A DNA stretch of 64,000 nt from Paenibacillus flagellatus (GCF_003217775.1 NZ_QJVJ01000013.1:1-64000); one strand, 5' to 3'; shown: positions 44,248-58,626, numbered from the stretch's first letter. Program-made: numbers and translations. Notes: generated by a model from the sequence alone, not told the origin.

Positions 44248-44263
44248 GTCGTGTGTGTAGTAA

Positions 44264-44338
44264 TGGCGCGCTCGCAAGGAATCGAACCTTGATCTCAGGC
44301 TCCGGAGGCCTACGTCATATCCATTGGACCACGAGCGC
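44264..44338 (-). tRNA. tRNA-Arg (CCG)
   Basis: Minus-strand cloverleaf with acceptor pair GCGCTCG/CGAGCGC, anticodon loop CTCCGGA (CCG) and encoded CCA. A tRNA-Arg at this spot near clpP is also known in Bacillus. Confidence 0.93.
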
Positions 44339-44466
44339 ATATGGGTGTGCGTCTAAGCTGTTTTTTCGGACGCAAAGGTTATTATAGGTCATCGCCGCTA
44401 AAAAAGCAAGTGTTTTGCCGCACCTAATTTTTTCAAAAAGTTTGTCGACGGGAACAGACTGTCGCC

Positions 44467-44495
44467 TTGCATTTTCAGAAAAAGATGCATATAAT
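44467..44495 (+). promoter_or_regulatory. Sigma-A promoter of the cggR-gapA operon
   Basis: TTGCAT (44467-44472), 17 bases, TATAAT (44490-44495). Confidence 0.8.
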
Positions 44496-44507
44496 AAAGG
44501 GGAAACG

Positions 44508-44543
44508 CGGGACCGAAAATGCATATGCGGGACATTTTGAGTC
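44508..44543 (+). promoter_or_regulatory. CggR operator
   Basis: Two direct repeats CGGGAC-N6-TGCA and CGGGAC-N6-AGTC separated by four bases, starting about six bases after the expected transcription start. This matches the known CggR operator layout; fructose 1,6-bisphosphate is the inducer in B. subtilis. Confidence 0.85.
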
Positions 44544-44622
44544 CCGGTGATAAGCGAGCATTCGGCTTGGCAATCCCGCGCACATATCGACAAGCGCAAG
44601 ATCGGGAGCGTGTCCGCAATCC

Positions 44623-45645
44623 ATGAGGCGAATTTTGGACATTCAAAAGCGTCTGTTGCCGGATTTGACGGACGTCTTAAAGAAACGATACACCATTCTT
44701 CATCATATCGCCGCCACGGGCGTCGTCGGCCGGCGCGCGCTCGCCACTCATCTGGAGCTGACGGAGCGGGTGCTGCGGGCCGAGGTCGATTTTCTGAAGG
44801 AGCAGGGCTTGCTCGAGACGGAGTCGTCCGGCATGAAGCTGAGCGAAGCCGGCCGCAAGCTGCTTGAGGATATCGAGCCGATCGTCAAGGAGCTGCTCGG
44901 GCTGACCGATCTCGAAGAGACGCTGCGCGCGCGGTTCTCGCTTCGCCAAGTCGTCATCGTGCCGGGCGATTGCGACCAGTCCGAGCTGACGAAGAAGGAG
45001 CTCGGGCGCGCCGGTGCGGCCGCTCTCCGCAAGTACGCGTCCAAGGGTGACGTCGTCGCCGTGGCCGGAGGGTCGACGCTGGCCGAGGTCGCCCATCATC
45101 TGACGCCGTCCGCGCAGATGAAGGGCAGCCTGTTCGTGCCCGCGCGCGGCGGGTTGGGCGAGAGCGTCGAGCTGCAGGCCAATTCGATCGCCTCGACGAT
45201 GGCGAAGAAGACCGGCGGCGAATACCGGCTGCTCCACGTGCCCGATCATCTGGGCGAGGAAGCGTACGTATCGCTCATGCAGGATCCGAACATACTGGAA
45301 ATCGTCGAAGTGATCCGCAGCGCCCGCATCGTCGTTCACGGCATCGGGGACGCTATGGTGATGGCCAGACGGCGGAAGGTGGATCAGCGGACGATCGCCG
45401 AATTGACGGCGGAAGGGGCGCTGGCCGAGGCGTTCGGCTATTACTTCGACCGGAGCGGCAAAGTCGTGCACAAGATGCCGACCGTCGGCCTGCGTCTCGA
45501 GGATATCCAAGCGACGGAGACGGTCATTGCCGTAGCGGGGGGCAAGAGCAAGGGCGAAGCGATCGCGGCCGTCATGAAGTTCGGCCACGAGGACGTGCTC
45601 GTCATCGACGAGGCGGCGGCCGTCGAGCTGCTGCACCATTTGTAA
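44623..45645 (+). CDS. cggR: Central glycolytic genes regulator CggR
   Basis: SorC/DeoR-family repressor of 340 residues. The N-terminal helix-turn-helix (VGRRALATHLELTERVLRAEVDFLKEQGL) is followed by a sugar-phosphate sensor domain with GGSTLAEVAHHL and VAGGKSKGEAI. It represses the glycolytic operon it heads and is released by fructose 1,6-bisphosphate. The ATG at 44623 gives an N-terminus (RILDIQKRLLPDL) that aligns with Bacillus CggR; its ribosome binding site is weak, in keeping with low expression of the first gene. Confidence 0.93.
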   Translation: MRRILDIQKRLLPDLTDVLKKRYTILHHIAATGVVGRRALATHLELTERVLRAEVDFLKEQGLLETESSGMKLSEAGRKLLEDIEPIVKELLGLTDLEETLRARFSLRQVVIVPGDCDQSELTKKELGRAGAAALRKYASKGDVVAVAGGSTLAEVAHHLTPSAQMKGSLFVPARGGLGESVELQANSIASTMAKKTGGEYRLLHVPDHLGEEAYVSLMQDPNILEIVEVIRSARIVVHGIGDAMVMARRRKVDQRTIAELTAEGALAEAFGYYFDRSGKVVHKMPTVGLRLEDIQATETVIAVAGGKSKGEAIAAVMKFGHEDVLVIDEAAAVELLHHL

Positions 45646-45660
45646 CGAAGACGTTATCAT

Positions 45661-45679
45661 GACGAGCCTCGTGCTCGTC
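45661..45679 (+). other. Stem-loop between cggR and gapA
   Basis: GACGAGC-CTCGT-GCTCGTC, 15 bases after the cggR stop and without a T run. In B. subtilis the cggR-gapA transcript is cut near such a structure, leaving a stable gapA message; the same is inferred here. Confidence 0.55.
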
Positions 45680-45683
45680 TTGA

Positions 45684-46727
<1,044 letters not shown>

Positions 46728-46831
46728 TCGAATAGCGACCGGCGGGAGGGGGAGAAGCGATTCTCCTCTTTCCCTGTGTGTACCGGCATGCTTGGGACCG
46801 TGATCGTACTTTCCAATTAGGAGGAACCCCT

Positions 46832-48809
<1,978 letters not shown>

Positions 48810-48810
48810 C

Positions 48811-51709
<2,899 letters not shown>

Positions 51710-51752
51710 AATAAATTAAACTAAACATCGTTCCGTGGAAGAGGGGATTCGG

Positions 51753-52457
51753 ATGAGTCGATGGATGACGACGATACTGTTTTTGGTGGGGTCGGCCATA
51801 TTGACGCACTGGGTCCCCTTTTCCGATTTTTTCCGCAACGTCGATACGATGGTGCACGAGCTGGGGCATGCGGTCGCGACGATGGTGCTGTCGGGCGAAG
51901 TGCTCTATATCCAGCTGTACGCCAACCATAGCGGCGTGACGTATTCGTATATCGAGAGCGGCTGGAGAACGATTCCCCTCGGGCTGGCCGGCTACGTGAC
52001 GGCTTCGGCGTTCGCCGCCTTCCTGTTCCGCCAATACGGCAAAGGGAAGCTGGGCGTCGGATTTGTGGCGATGTCGCTGCTCGCGGTCGTGTCGCTCGCC
52101 TTTTTCGTCAACAATTCGTTCGGCGTCCTATGGCTGATCGGGTTTATCGTCGTGAACGGAGTGGCGATGCTCGTGCCGTTTCCGTTTTTGCGCAAGTTTT
52201 ATTATTTACTCGTCGCGTTTATTTGTCTCGAGGAATCGGTTATGGGGCCGATCAACTTGATCTATATGTCCGTCCTGGATCCGACCCGAGCCGGGGACGC
52301 TTCCGGTCTTAGCCGGTCGACGGGCATTCCCGCCCTCGCCTGGGCGATTTTGTTTCTGATCGTCTCGCTATGGTGCGCGCGATCGGCGATTTATTCGTTT
52401 ATGGGAAAGGGCCGTTCGCGTCAAGCGGGCCGTCCGCGCTGGGAAAGCCAGGCGTAA
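51753..52457 (+). CDS. M50-like integral membrane metallopeptidase homologue
   Basis: Membrane protein of 234 residues with about six hydrophobic segments. MVHELGHAVAT (about residues 34-44) contains the HExxH zinc motif of site-2-type peptidases. A second zinc-ligand motif such as NxxPxxxLDG is not evident, so proteolytic activity is uncertain. AAGAGGGGA precedes ATG 51753. It may be read through from eno. Confidence 0.75.
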   Translation: MSRWMTTILFLVGSAILTHWVPFSDFFRNVDTMVHELGHAVATMVLSGEVLYIQLYANHSGVTYSYIESGWRTIPLGLAGYVTASAFAAFLFRQYGKGKLGVGFVAMSLLAVVSLAFFVNNSFGVLWLIGFIVVNGVAMLVPFPFLRKFYYLLVAFICLEESVMGPINLIYMSVLDPTRAGDASGLSRSTGIPALAWAILFLIVSLWCARSAIYSFMGKGRSRQAGRPRWESQA

Positions 52458-52500
52458 CCCTTCGGCAGCAAGATGGCAGGCGGATCAGGGGCGAGCCTCC

Positions 52501-52529
52501 TTGTCTTTTGGAACGTTTCATGGTACAAT
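52501..52529 (+). promoter_or_regulatory. Sigma-A promoter of secG
   Basis: TTGTCT (52501-52506), 17 bases, TACAAT (52524-52529), with an extended TGG before the -10. Confidence 0.7.
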
Positions 52530-52617
52530 TACATTTGCTTTGTATGATTACTGCGAACTTTCTTGACCTCGGTCAATGGATGTCGATACATAGCAACCCG
52601 AACAGGAGGTGGATCAT

Positions 52618-52854
52618 GTGGAAATCTTCTTGAAAATTTTGCTCGTCATCGCATCGATCGGACTGATCGCCATCGTGCTTCTGCAAAAAGGGAAGAGTGC
52701 GGGCTTGTCCGGCGCCATCTCCGGGGGAGCGGAACACCTTTTCGGCAAGCAAAAGGCTCGCGGGCTCGAATTGCTCCTGTCCCGGATCACGATCGGCTTC
52801 GCCGTCTCGTTCTTCGTCTTGTCCCTAATCGTCGCCTATGTGGTGAGAGGTTAA
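52618..52854 (+). CDS. secG: Preprotein translocase subunit SecG
   Basis: Small membrane protein of 78 residues with two transmembrane helices separated by the conserved loop [19 protein letters not shown]. Part of the SecYEG channel. I chose GTG 52618, eight bases after AGGAGG; an upstream GTG at 52609 overlaps that ribosome binding site. Followed by a terminator, then rnr and smpB as in Bacillus. Confidence 0.95.
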   Translation: MEIFLKILLVIASIGLIAIVLLQKGKSAGLSGAISGGAEHLFGKQKARGLELLLSRITIGFAVSFFVLSLIVAYVVRG

Positions 52855-52870
52855 CATTTTCGAAACGAAC

Positions 52871-52905
52871 GCAGCAGGGGGTTTTTAAGCTCCTGCTGCT
52901 TTTTT
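52871..52905 (+). terminator. Terminator of secG
   Basis: GCAGCAGG with CCTGCTGC, loop of about 13 bases, then TTTTTTA. Confidence 0.87.
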
Positions 52906-52977
52906 AGTTTCCGGGACCCCCTTGTTGGGTAATACTACGTACAGAGCACTTATTTTAAAAGCGAAACAGGTGATGTT

Positions 52978-55455
52978 GTGATAACAAATGAAGAATTGTT
53001 GGACTTCATGAGGGAAAAGGCTTATAAGCCGATGACGTATCAAGAGCTGGAAAAGCATTTCGGTATCGGCGACGCGGCCGATTTCAAGCAATTTCTGAAA
53101 ATGCTGAACGAGCTCGAGGAAGCGGGCGAAATCATTCGCACGCGAACGGAGCGTTACGGGGTGCCCGAGCGGATGAACTTGATCCGGGGCAAGCTGCAGG
53201 GCCATGCGAAAGGGTTCGGCTTCCTGCTGCCGGACGACAAGGAGCATCCGGACATTTATATTCACGCCAACGATATGAACGGGGCGATGAACGGCGATAT
53301 CGTGCTCGGGCGCATTACGTCCAAGAGCGCGGCCGGCGGCAAGCTGGAAGGCGAAGTCGTCCGCGTCGTCTCCCGCGCGGTAACGCAAGTCGTCGGGACG
53401 TTCCAAAGCTTCGAAAGCTACGCGTTCGTCCTGCCGGACGACAAGCGGATTACGAAGGACATCTTCATCCCGCAGGACGCCTTCATGGGCGCCGTGACGG
53501 GGCAGAAGGTCGTCGCGACGATCGTCCAATATCCGCAAGGACGGGCGGCGGCCGAGGGACGCGTCATCGAGATTTTGGGTCACAAGGACGATCCGGGCGT
53601 CGATATTTTGTCGATCATCCGCAAGTATCAGCTGCCGGAGGCGTTCCCCGAGGAAGTGATGCTGGAAGCCGAGAAGGTGCCGGATCGGATCGGCGAGGAG
53701 GAGCTGCGCGGCCGGCGCGATTTGCGCGACAAGCGGATCGTGACGATCGACGGCGAGGACGCCAAAGATTTGGACGACGCGGTCAACGTGGAGCGGCTGC
53801 CGAACGGCAACTATTTGCTCGGCGTCCATATCGCCGACGTCAGCTACTACGTGCGCGAGAATTCGGCGCTCGACCGGGAAGCGTACAACCGCGGGTGCAG
53901 CGTTTATTTGGTCGACCGGGTCATCCCGATGCTTCCGCATCGTCTGTCGAACGGCATCTGCAGCTTGAATCCGAAGGTGGACCGGCTGACGATGTCGTGC
54001 GAGATGGAGTTCGACGGCAACGCGAACGTCGTGCGTCACGACATTTTCACGAGCGTGATCCGGACGACGGAGCGAATGACGTACGCGAACGTACGTAAAA
54101 TTTTGAACGACGAGGATCCGGAAGTGACCGAGCGGTACGCCGACCTGGTCGATTTCTTCAAGCTGATGGAAGAGTTGGCGATGAAGCTGCGCGACAAGCG
54201 GATGCGCCGCGGCGCGATCGACTTCGACTTCCAGGAATCGAAAATTATCGTCGACGAGAACGGCAAGCCGACGGACATCGTGAAGCGCGAGCGGTCGATC
54301 GCGGAGCAAATTATCGAGGAGTTCATGCTGGCGGCGAACGAAACGGTCGCGGAGCATTTTCATTGGCTGAAGGTGCCGTTCCTGTACCGGATTCACGAAA
54401 ATCCGGACGGCGACAAGCTGCAGCATTTCATGGAGTTCATTACAAACTTCGGCTACGTGGTGCGGGGCAAAGGCAACACGGTGCATCCGCGGGCGCTGCA
54501 GACGCTGCTGGAGGAAATCCGCGGCACGAAGGAGGAGACCGTCATCAGCACGGTCATGCTCCGTTCGATGAAGCAGGCGAAGTACGACGCGAACAGCTTG
54601 GGGCACTTCGGCTTGGCGGCCGAGTTTTACTCGCACTTCACGTCCCCGATTCGGCGGTACCCGGATTTGATCATCCACCGCGTCATTCGCGAGGTGCTGG
54701 AGAACGGCGGGCTGTCGGAGCAGCGTCACGAATATTTGACCGGCCGGATGGACGATATCGCGCGGCAGTCGTCCGAGCGCGAACGGCTCGCCGTGGATGC
54801 GGAGCGCGATACGGAAGCGCTGAAGAAAGCCGAGTATATGCTCGATAAAGTCGGCGAGGAGTTCGAAGGCATCATCAGCAGCGTGACCAACTTCGGCATG
54901 TTCGTCGAGCTGGACAATACGGTCGAGGGGCTCATTCGCCTTAGCGACCTGTCCGACGACTATTACCATTACCATGAGATGCAGCATGCGCTCATCGGGG
55001 AGCGGACGTCGAAAATTTACCGGATCGGCGACGAAGTGAAGGTGCGCGTCGCCCGCGTCAACCTCGACGAGCACAACATCGATTTCGAGATGGTCGATGT
55101 GCATCCGCGCGAACAGAAGGTCAATTTCGTCGATACGAACCGCGGCGGGCGCGGCAAGCGCGGCGGTGACGGCGGCGGTCAGCGGGACCGCGGCGGACGC
55201 GGCGGCGTCGACATGTGGGGCTTCAGCCGCAGCGGCGGCGGCAAGGCCGGCGGCCGGAACGGCACCGGGGCCGGCGGCGGACGCGGGGGCTCGGCCGGCC
55301 GCGGACGTACCGGAGCCGGCGGCAGCGCGCGCGGAAGCGGCGGCCGTGGCCAGAGCGGCGGCGGAGCCGGAGGCTTGGGCGCGTCGCGCAAGCCGAAGGG
55401 TGGAGGCGTCAAAGCCGGCGCCATCGTCGGGCTGAAGAAGCGCGGGAAAAAATAG
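52978..55455 (+). CDS. rnr: Ribonuclease R
   Basis: Exoribonuclease of 825 residues that degrades structured RNA 3' to 5' and works with tmRNA/SmpB in quality control. Domains in order: winged helix (about 1-65), cold-shock domains (about 70-230), RNB catalytic domain with [12 protein letters not shown] (about 258-269) and an S1 domain (about 624-705, [16 protein letters not shown]). A tail of about 105 residues rich in Gly, Arg, Ala and Ser ([26 protein letters not shown]) ends in [12 protein letters not shown] start at 52978 with AGGTGATG upstream. The long RGG-like tail is unusual; most RNase R proteins end in a short lysine-rich stretch. Confidence 0.95.
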   Translation: MITNEELLDFMREKAYKPMTYQELEKHFGIGDAADFKQFLKMLNELEEAGEIIRTRTERYGVPERMNLIRGKLQGHAKGFGFLLPDDKEHPDIYIHANDMNGAMNGDIVLGRITSKSAAGGKLEGEVVRVVSRAVTQVVGTFQSFESYAFVLPDDKRITKDIFIPQDAFMGAVTGQKVVATIVQYPQGRAAAEGRVIEILGHKDDPGVDILSIIRKYQLPEAFPEEVMLEAEKVPDRIGEEELRGRRDLRDKRIVTIDGEDAKDLDDAVNVERLPNGNYLLGVHIADVSYYVRENSALDREAYNRGCSVYLVDRVIPMLPHRLSNGICSLNPKVDRLTMSCEMEFDGNANVVRHDIFTSVIRTTERMTYANVRKILNDEDPEVTERYADLVDFFKLMEELAMKLRDKRMRRGAIDFDFQESKIIVDENGKPTDIVKRERSIAEQIIEEFMLAANETVAEHFHWLKVPFLYRIHENPDGDKLQHFMEFITNFGYVVRGKGNTVHPRALQTLLEEIRGTKEETVISTVMLRSMKQAKYDANSLGHFGLAAEFYSHFTSPIRRYPDLIIHRVIREVLENGGLSEQRHEYLTGRMDDIARQSSERERLAVDAERDTEALKKAEYMLDKVGEEFEGIISSVTNFGMFVELDNTVEGLIRLSDLSDDYYHYHEMQHALIGERTSKIYRIGDEVKVRVARVNLDEHNIDFEMVDVHPREQKVNFVDTNRGGRGKRGGDGGGQRDRGGRGGVDMWGFSRSGGGKAGGRNGTGAGGGRGGSAGRGRTGAGGSARGSGGRGQSGGGAGGLGASRKPKGGGVKAGAIVGLKKRGKK

Positions 55456-55474
55456 CTATAACGCTGAGGGCGCA

Positions 55475-55503
55475 TTGATTTTGCGCAGGGAAGTTGATAC
55501 AAT
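55475..55503 (+). promoter_or_regulatory. Sigma-A promoter of smpB
   Basis: TTGATT (55475-55480), 17 bases, TACAAT (55498-55503). A GC-rich hairpin (GGACGGAC with a partner around 55548) lies in the leader. Confidence 0.65.
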
Positions 55504-55585
55504 TAACTCCTAGCTCAGTACGAACGGCAGCGGACGGACCGGCATAGGTTCGTCCGTTCCTTTACGCGGAAGGAGGGGAACCGGA

Positions 55586-56068
55586 TTGAAGAAGGAGACG
55601 ACCGAAGGCAAGCTGCTGGCGCAGAATAAAAAAGCGAACCACGATTACTTCATCGAAGACACGTACGAAGCGGGTCTCGTCCTGACCGGCACCGAGATCA
55701 AGTCGCTGCGGGGCGGACGGGCGAACATTTCCGACGCGTTCTGTACGATTCGCAACGGTGAAGCGTTCGTCAACAATATGCACATCAGCCCGTTCGAGCA
55801 AGGCAACCGGCACAATCCGTCCGACCCGACTCGAGCGAGGAAGCTGCTGCTGAAGAAAGCGCAAATTCATAAGCTGCTCGGACAAGCGAAGCAGCAAGGC
55901 TACACGATCGTACCGCTGAAAGTGTACGTGCGCAACGGCTACGCCAAGCTGCTGATCGGCCTCGGCCGAGGCAAGAAGCAGTTCGACAAGCGCGAGACCG
56001 AAGCGAAACGGGACGCACAGCGCGACATCCAGCGCGCGCTTCGCGAGAAGCAGAAGGTGGCGCGGTAA
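55586..56068 (+). CDS. smpB: SsrA-binding protein SmpB
   Basis: Protein of 160 residues that binds tmRNA and brings it to stalled ribosomes. It has [38 protein letters not shown] and the basic C-terminal tail [22 protein letters not shown] start at 55586 after AAGGAGGGG. The partner RNA gene ssrA lies 205 bases downstream. Confidence 0.96.
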   Translation: MKKETTEGKLLAQNKKANHDYFIEDTYEAGLVLTGTEIKSLRGGRANISDAFCTIRNGEAFVNNMHISPFEQGNRHNPSDPTRARKLLLKKAQIHKLLGQAKQQGYTIVPLKVYVRNGYAKLLIGLGRGKKQFDKRETEAKRDAQRDIQRALREKQKVAR

Positions 56069-56172
56069 CGCTTTAGTTCAGGCATGCGTCAGTATGATGC
56101 GCCGGTCGTTGGTCGGCGTTCCAGCGTTAGGCTCGGCTTCCACGAAGAAGCTGTGCCGCGAGGCGCGGAATG

Positions 56173-56181
56173 TGGTATACT
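56173..56181 (+). promoter_or_regulatory. Extended -10 promoter of ssrA
   Basis: TGGTATACT about 93 bases upstream of the mature tmRNA 5' end; no clear -35. The precursor leader contains small hairpins (GGCGC-TGAAGAT-GCGCC, CGGCT-CCGACAA-AGCCG) that would be removed by processing. Confidence 0.55.
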
Positions 56182-56273
56182 GGTTGTACGGCGCTGAAGA
56201 TGCGCCGGCGGTTTTCGGCTCCGACAAAGCCGAGATTGAGAAGACCTCGTAACGAAGACGAGACTTCCATTTC

Positions 56274-56634
56274 GGGGGCGTTTTTGGATTCGACGGGGAT
56301 AGTTCGAGCACCTGTAGCGGGTAGTGGGGCTGCGTCCACTTCATCAACGCGAACGCCAATTAACTGGCAAACAACAACCTAAACTCGCTTTCGCAGCTTA
56401 ATAACCTGTGACGCGGCTTCTACCCTGCATCGCCCATGTGCCGGGATAGGGGCTCAACCTTAGTGGGATACGCCGTCTAGTCTCCGCCTGGGGCTAGCGG
56501 AAGAAGACAATCAGGCTGACCCGAAGGGAATCCGGTGACAGGGAGTCTCTAGGGTGACATCAAATCTGTCACTACACCCGTAGAAGCCGGTGTGGCGTTA
56601 TCTTCGGACACGGGTTCGACTCCCGTCGCCTCCA
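56274..56634 (+). ncRNA. ssrA: Transfer-messenger RNA (tmRNA)
   Basis: About 361 bases. The 5' GGGGGCG pairs with the 3' CGCCTCC to form the acceptor stem, and TTGGATTCGACGGGG plus GGGTTCGACTCCC are the conserved 5' and T-arm parts. The tag reading frame resumes at GGC (56366) and encodes GKQQPKLAFAA before two TAA codons (56399-56404); with the charged alanine the tag is AGKQQPKLAFAA. No CCA is encoded after the discriminator A. Rescues stalled ribosomes with SmpB. The 3' end is repeated in degenerate form at 57659 and 58533. Confidence 0.93.
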
Positions 56635-56640
56635 TACTAG

Positions 56641-56672
56641 GCAAAGGCACCCGTGAAGGGTGCTTTTTATTT
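56641..56672 (+). terminator. Terminator of ssrA
   Basis: GGCACCC-GTGAA-GGGTGCTTTTT, directly after the tmRNA. Confidence 0.8.
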
Positions 56673-56749
56673 GGTGCCGAACCTGCATGAGGTCTAATTT
56701 TTGCTTCATACTTGCGAGTTGAGTACGAAACGGGCGAGGGTGAACAAGG

Positions 56750-57127
56750 ATGATTCGTATAAAGCGCATATACGATTCGATTGATGAATCCGATGGGAAG
56801 CGAATTTTGGTGGATCGACTGTGGCCAAGAGGCGTTTCGAAGGAGAAGGCGGGCATTCACGAGTGGATGAAGGAGATTGCGCCAAGCCACGAATTGAGAA
56901 AGTGGTTCCATGAGCATGCGAATTTCAACGAGTTTGAGGAACGCTATCGAGAAGAGCTCGTGAGGGATGAACGAAAAATTCCGCTTTTAAAACAATTGCG
57001 GAAATGGGCTGACGAAGGCACGGTTACGCATTTGTATTCGGCGAAAGATGAAGAGAGGAACCAAGCCGTATTTCTAGCTGAAATTGTTCGAGGAATGGAC
57101 CGTGCCGATGATGCGCTTCCGAAATAA
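56750..57127 (+). CDS. DUF488 family protein
   Basis: Protein of 125 residues with the family pattern IKRIYDS, GKRILVDRLWPRGVSKEKA, WMKEIAPSHELRKWFH and THLYSAKDEERNQAVFL. The molecular function of DUF488 is not established. GC content is lower than in the core genes, consistent with an accessory origin between ssrA and its duplicated 3' end. The ribosome binding site is imperfect (GAGGGTGAACAAGG). Confidence 0.82.
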   Translation: MIRIKRIYDSIDESDGKRILVDRLWPRGVSKEKAGIHEWMKEIAPSHELRKWFHEHANFNEFEERYREELVRDERKIPLLKQLRKWADEGTVTHLYSAKDEERNQAVFLAEIVRGMDRADDALPK

Positions 57128-57172
57128 AACATAAGCTTGAACGTGCATAAGTCCGTATCATCCCCTACTATA

Positions 57173-57203
57173 CATAACCACGAATCCACAGTCTGTGGTT
57201 ATG
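57173..57203. repeat. Inverted repeat upstream of the HNH gene
   Basis: CATAACCAC (57173-57181) and GTGGTTATG (57195-57203) form a perfect 9-bp inverted repeat; the spacer holds a competing CCACA-GTC-TGTGG stem. It could be an RNA hairpin or a protein binding site. Confidence 0.5.
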
Positions 57204-57231
57204 CATGAAAGATTTTTGGGGGGATTACACC

Positions 57232-57678
57232 ATGATAACCGTCCGCAACGTAAATGGACAAGAACTGACTCCGTGTTTACCTCATCGAGCTTGGCGGGAA
57301 GTGAACCGTACCCGCGCCGTCTGGATTGACGAGCAAACCATCCAATTGCTTTATGATCCCTTTTCATTTCGGGAATATCGAAAAACGGCCCTAAAAAGGG
57401 ATCGCTATACTTGCCTATGGTGCGGGCTGCCTGCAACGACGGTAGATCATATCGTCCCGTCGAGTAAAGGGGGATCGGATCTTCCCCGGAATTTGCTCGC
57501 TTCATGCAGCGAGTGCAACTCGAAACGCGGAAACCGTTCGGCATTCCTTTATCTTAGAGAAAAAGCGAAATCTGTGCCGAATCTTATTAAGCTTTACTAC
57601 CGCATCGTTAAAGCCCATGTTCCCTCTCCTAAAACTTTGGAGGTAAGGAGCGCCACTCGGGTGACATCAAGACGGTAA
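57232..57678 (+). CDS. HNH endonuclease
   Basis: Protein of 148 residues with a complete HNH nuclease domain: RDRYTCLWCG (first zinc Cys pair), TTVDHIVPSSKGGSD (catalytic His), NLLASCSECNSKRGNR (second Cys pair and Asn). I chose ATG 57232 behind GGGGGGA; an ATG at 57205 lies in the inverted repeat. The last seven or so codons, ending VTSRR, are made from the degenerate ssrA 3' copy that begins at 57659, so the gene's 3' end was shaped by the integration event. Could be a homing or defence nuclease. Confidence 0.82.
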   Translation: MITVRNVNGQELTPCLPHRAWREVNRTRAVWIDEQTIQLLYDPFSFREYRKTALKRDRYTCLWCGLPATTVDHIVPSSKGGSDLPRNLLASCSECNSKRGNRSAFLYLREKAKSVPNLIKLYYRIVKAHVPSPKTLEVRSATRVTSRR

Positions 57679-57728
57679 CTACACCCGTTGAAGCATGGGT
57701 GGCGTTGCAGCAAGTTTAAGGGCCTCCA
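57659..57728 (+). repeat. Degenerate copy of the ssrA 3' region (scar 1)
   Basis: By my alignment about 40 of the first 48 bases match tmRNA positions 56552-56599: GGGTGACATCAA, ACTACACCCGT and GGTGGCGTT are shared. GGCCTCCA follows, as at the tmRNA end. The T-arm is lost, so this is not a functional tmRNA end. Confidence 0.75.
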
Positions 57729-57739
57729 CTAAGAATTGA

Positions 57740-57774
57740 CGAAAGCACCGACGTTGGGGTCGGTGCTTTTGTTA
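57740..57774 (+). terminator. Terminator after scar 1
   Basis: AAAGCACCGAC-GTTGG-GGTCGGTGCTTTTG hairpin with a T run. Confidence 0.82.
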
Positions 57775-57800
57775 GATGCGGGTGAAGGACGAAGCAATCC

Positions 57801-57829
57801 TTGCTATTGGAGTTCGGATGGGGTATAAT
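57801..57829 (+). promoter_or_regulatory. Sigma-A promoter of the cold shock gene
   Basis: TTGCTA (57801-57806), 17 bases, TATAAT (57824-57829). Confidence 0.75.
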
Positions 57830-57859
57830 GAAGATATTGAAATACTGACCTTGCAATCA

Positions 57860-57915
57860 TTCACATATCGCAGAGGGTTATTATTTTAGGGGAATAACCT
57901 TGTGCAATATGTGAA
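57860..57915 (+). promoter_or_regulatory. Structured 5' leader of the cold shock gene
   Basis: TTCACATAT (57860-57868) pairs with ATATGTGAA (57907-57915). Inside, GGTTATT (57876-57882) pairs with AATAACC (57893-57899). Together they make a long two-part hairpin in a leader of about 130 bases. It may act as a temperature-sensitive element as in cspA-type messages. Confidence 0.6.
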
Positions 57916-57967
57916 TTTTTATTTGTAACAAATAAGAACACATATAAATTTAGTAGGAGGTGTTCCG

Positions 57968-58168
57968 ATGCAAACAGGAACAGTCAAATGGTTTAACGCG
58001 GAGAAAGGCTTCGGTTTTATCGAGGTGGAAGGCGGTAACGACGTATTCGTTCATTTCAGTGCGATCGTGGGTGACGGCTTCAAATCGTTGGACGAAGGTC
58101 AACGTGTTGAATTTAATGTAGTACAAGGCAACCGCGGACCGCAAGCGGAGAACGTCGTAAAGCTGTAA
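57968..58168 (+). CDS. Cold shock protein (CspA family)
   Basis: RNA chaperone of 66 residues with RNP1 KGFGFIEV and RNP2 VFVHFSAI on an OB fold starting [11 protein letters not shown]. It melts RNA structure at low temperature and in fast growth. TAGGAGGTG precedes the ATG. It has its own promoter, a long leader and a terminator. Confidence 0.95.
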   Translation: MQTGTVKWFNAEKGFGFIEVEGGNDVFVHFSAIVGDGFKSLDEGQRVEFNVVQGNRGPQAENVVKL

Positions 58169-58181
58169 GAAGAAGGAAAGC

Positions 58182-58222
58182 AATGCCCCGAACACTATGT
58201 TTTGGGGCATTTCTTCTTTTTA
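58182..58222 (+). terminator. Terminator of the cold shock gene
   Basis: AATGCCCCGAA with TTTTGGGGCATT, then TTCTTCTTTTT. Confidence 0.87.
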
Positions 58223-58274
58223 GGGTGTTCTCCGGGTGCTGATCGGGAATGGTATTAAAGAGGAGGATGCAGGT

Positions 58275-58511
58275 ATGTACTATTCGCGGAAAAGACTTGA
58301 GGATATCCCCCAAGAGGTAACTGCAATATGGTCCTGTATACGGGAAGGCTGTAATGGATGGATCAGGGACAATTTTGCTTTTGCGGAGGTCCCGACCTGC
58401 CATCTCTGTCAATCTCCAATGAAGAAAAGTATGAGTGAGCTGCCTGTGCTCGTTAATACGAGAGAGGATCAGAAATTTCTCAAAAAGGGTATACCAATCG
58501 AGAAAGAATAG
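58275..58511 (+). CDS. Cold-inducible YdjO-like zinc-ribbon protein
   Basis: Protein of 78 residues resembling B. subtilis YdjO: MYYSRKR start, IPQEVTAIWSC, GWIRDNFAF and a Cys pattern CIREGC followed by CHLC that could bind zinc. Function is not established beyond cold induction of relatives. It follows the cold shock gene, with GAGGAGG eight bases from ATG 58275. Confidence 0.8.
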   Translation: MYYSRKRLEDIPQEVTAIWSCIREGCNGWIRDNFAFAEVPTCHLCQSPMKKSMSELPVLVNTREDQKFLKKGIPIEKE

Positions 58512-58532
58512 CGGCAGCTGTCGACATTTCAA

Positions 58533-58580
58533 TCGCCTCCATACCGAGCAAAGAGCACCCGTGAGGGTGTTTTTTTGTTC
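58533..58580 (+). repeat. Second copy of the ssrA 3' end with terminator (scar 2)
   Basis: TCGCCTCCATAC at 58533-58544 is identical to the tmRNA end at 56626-56637. The similarity continues through GCAAAG, GCACCCGTGA, GGGTG and the T run, which is still a usable terminator. Probably the displaced original ssrA 3' end or an att site. Confidence 0.72.
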
Positions 58581-58626
58581 GGTACAGTCCGTACGGCGAA
58601 CGAATCTTAGGCGCGAAAGCAAGCGA

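Noticed and set aside
52885-55104. 739-residue minus-strand open frame opposite rnr
   Set aside because: Antisense shadow of RNase R with no recognisable domain and no ribosome binding site.
56750-58511. Complete prophage or integrative element at ssrA
   Set aside because: No integrase, recombinase, phage structural or conjugation gene is present between the ssrA copies; only scars and small cargo genes remain.
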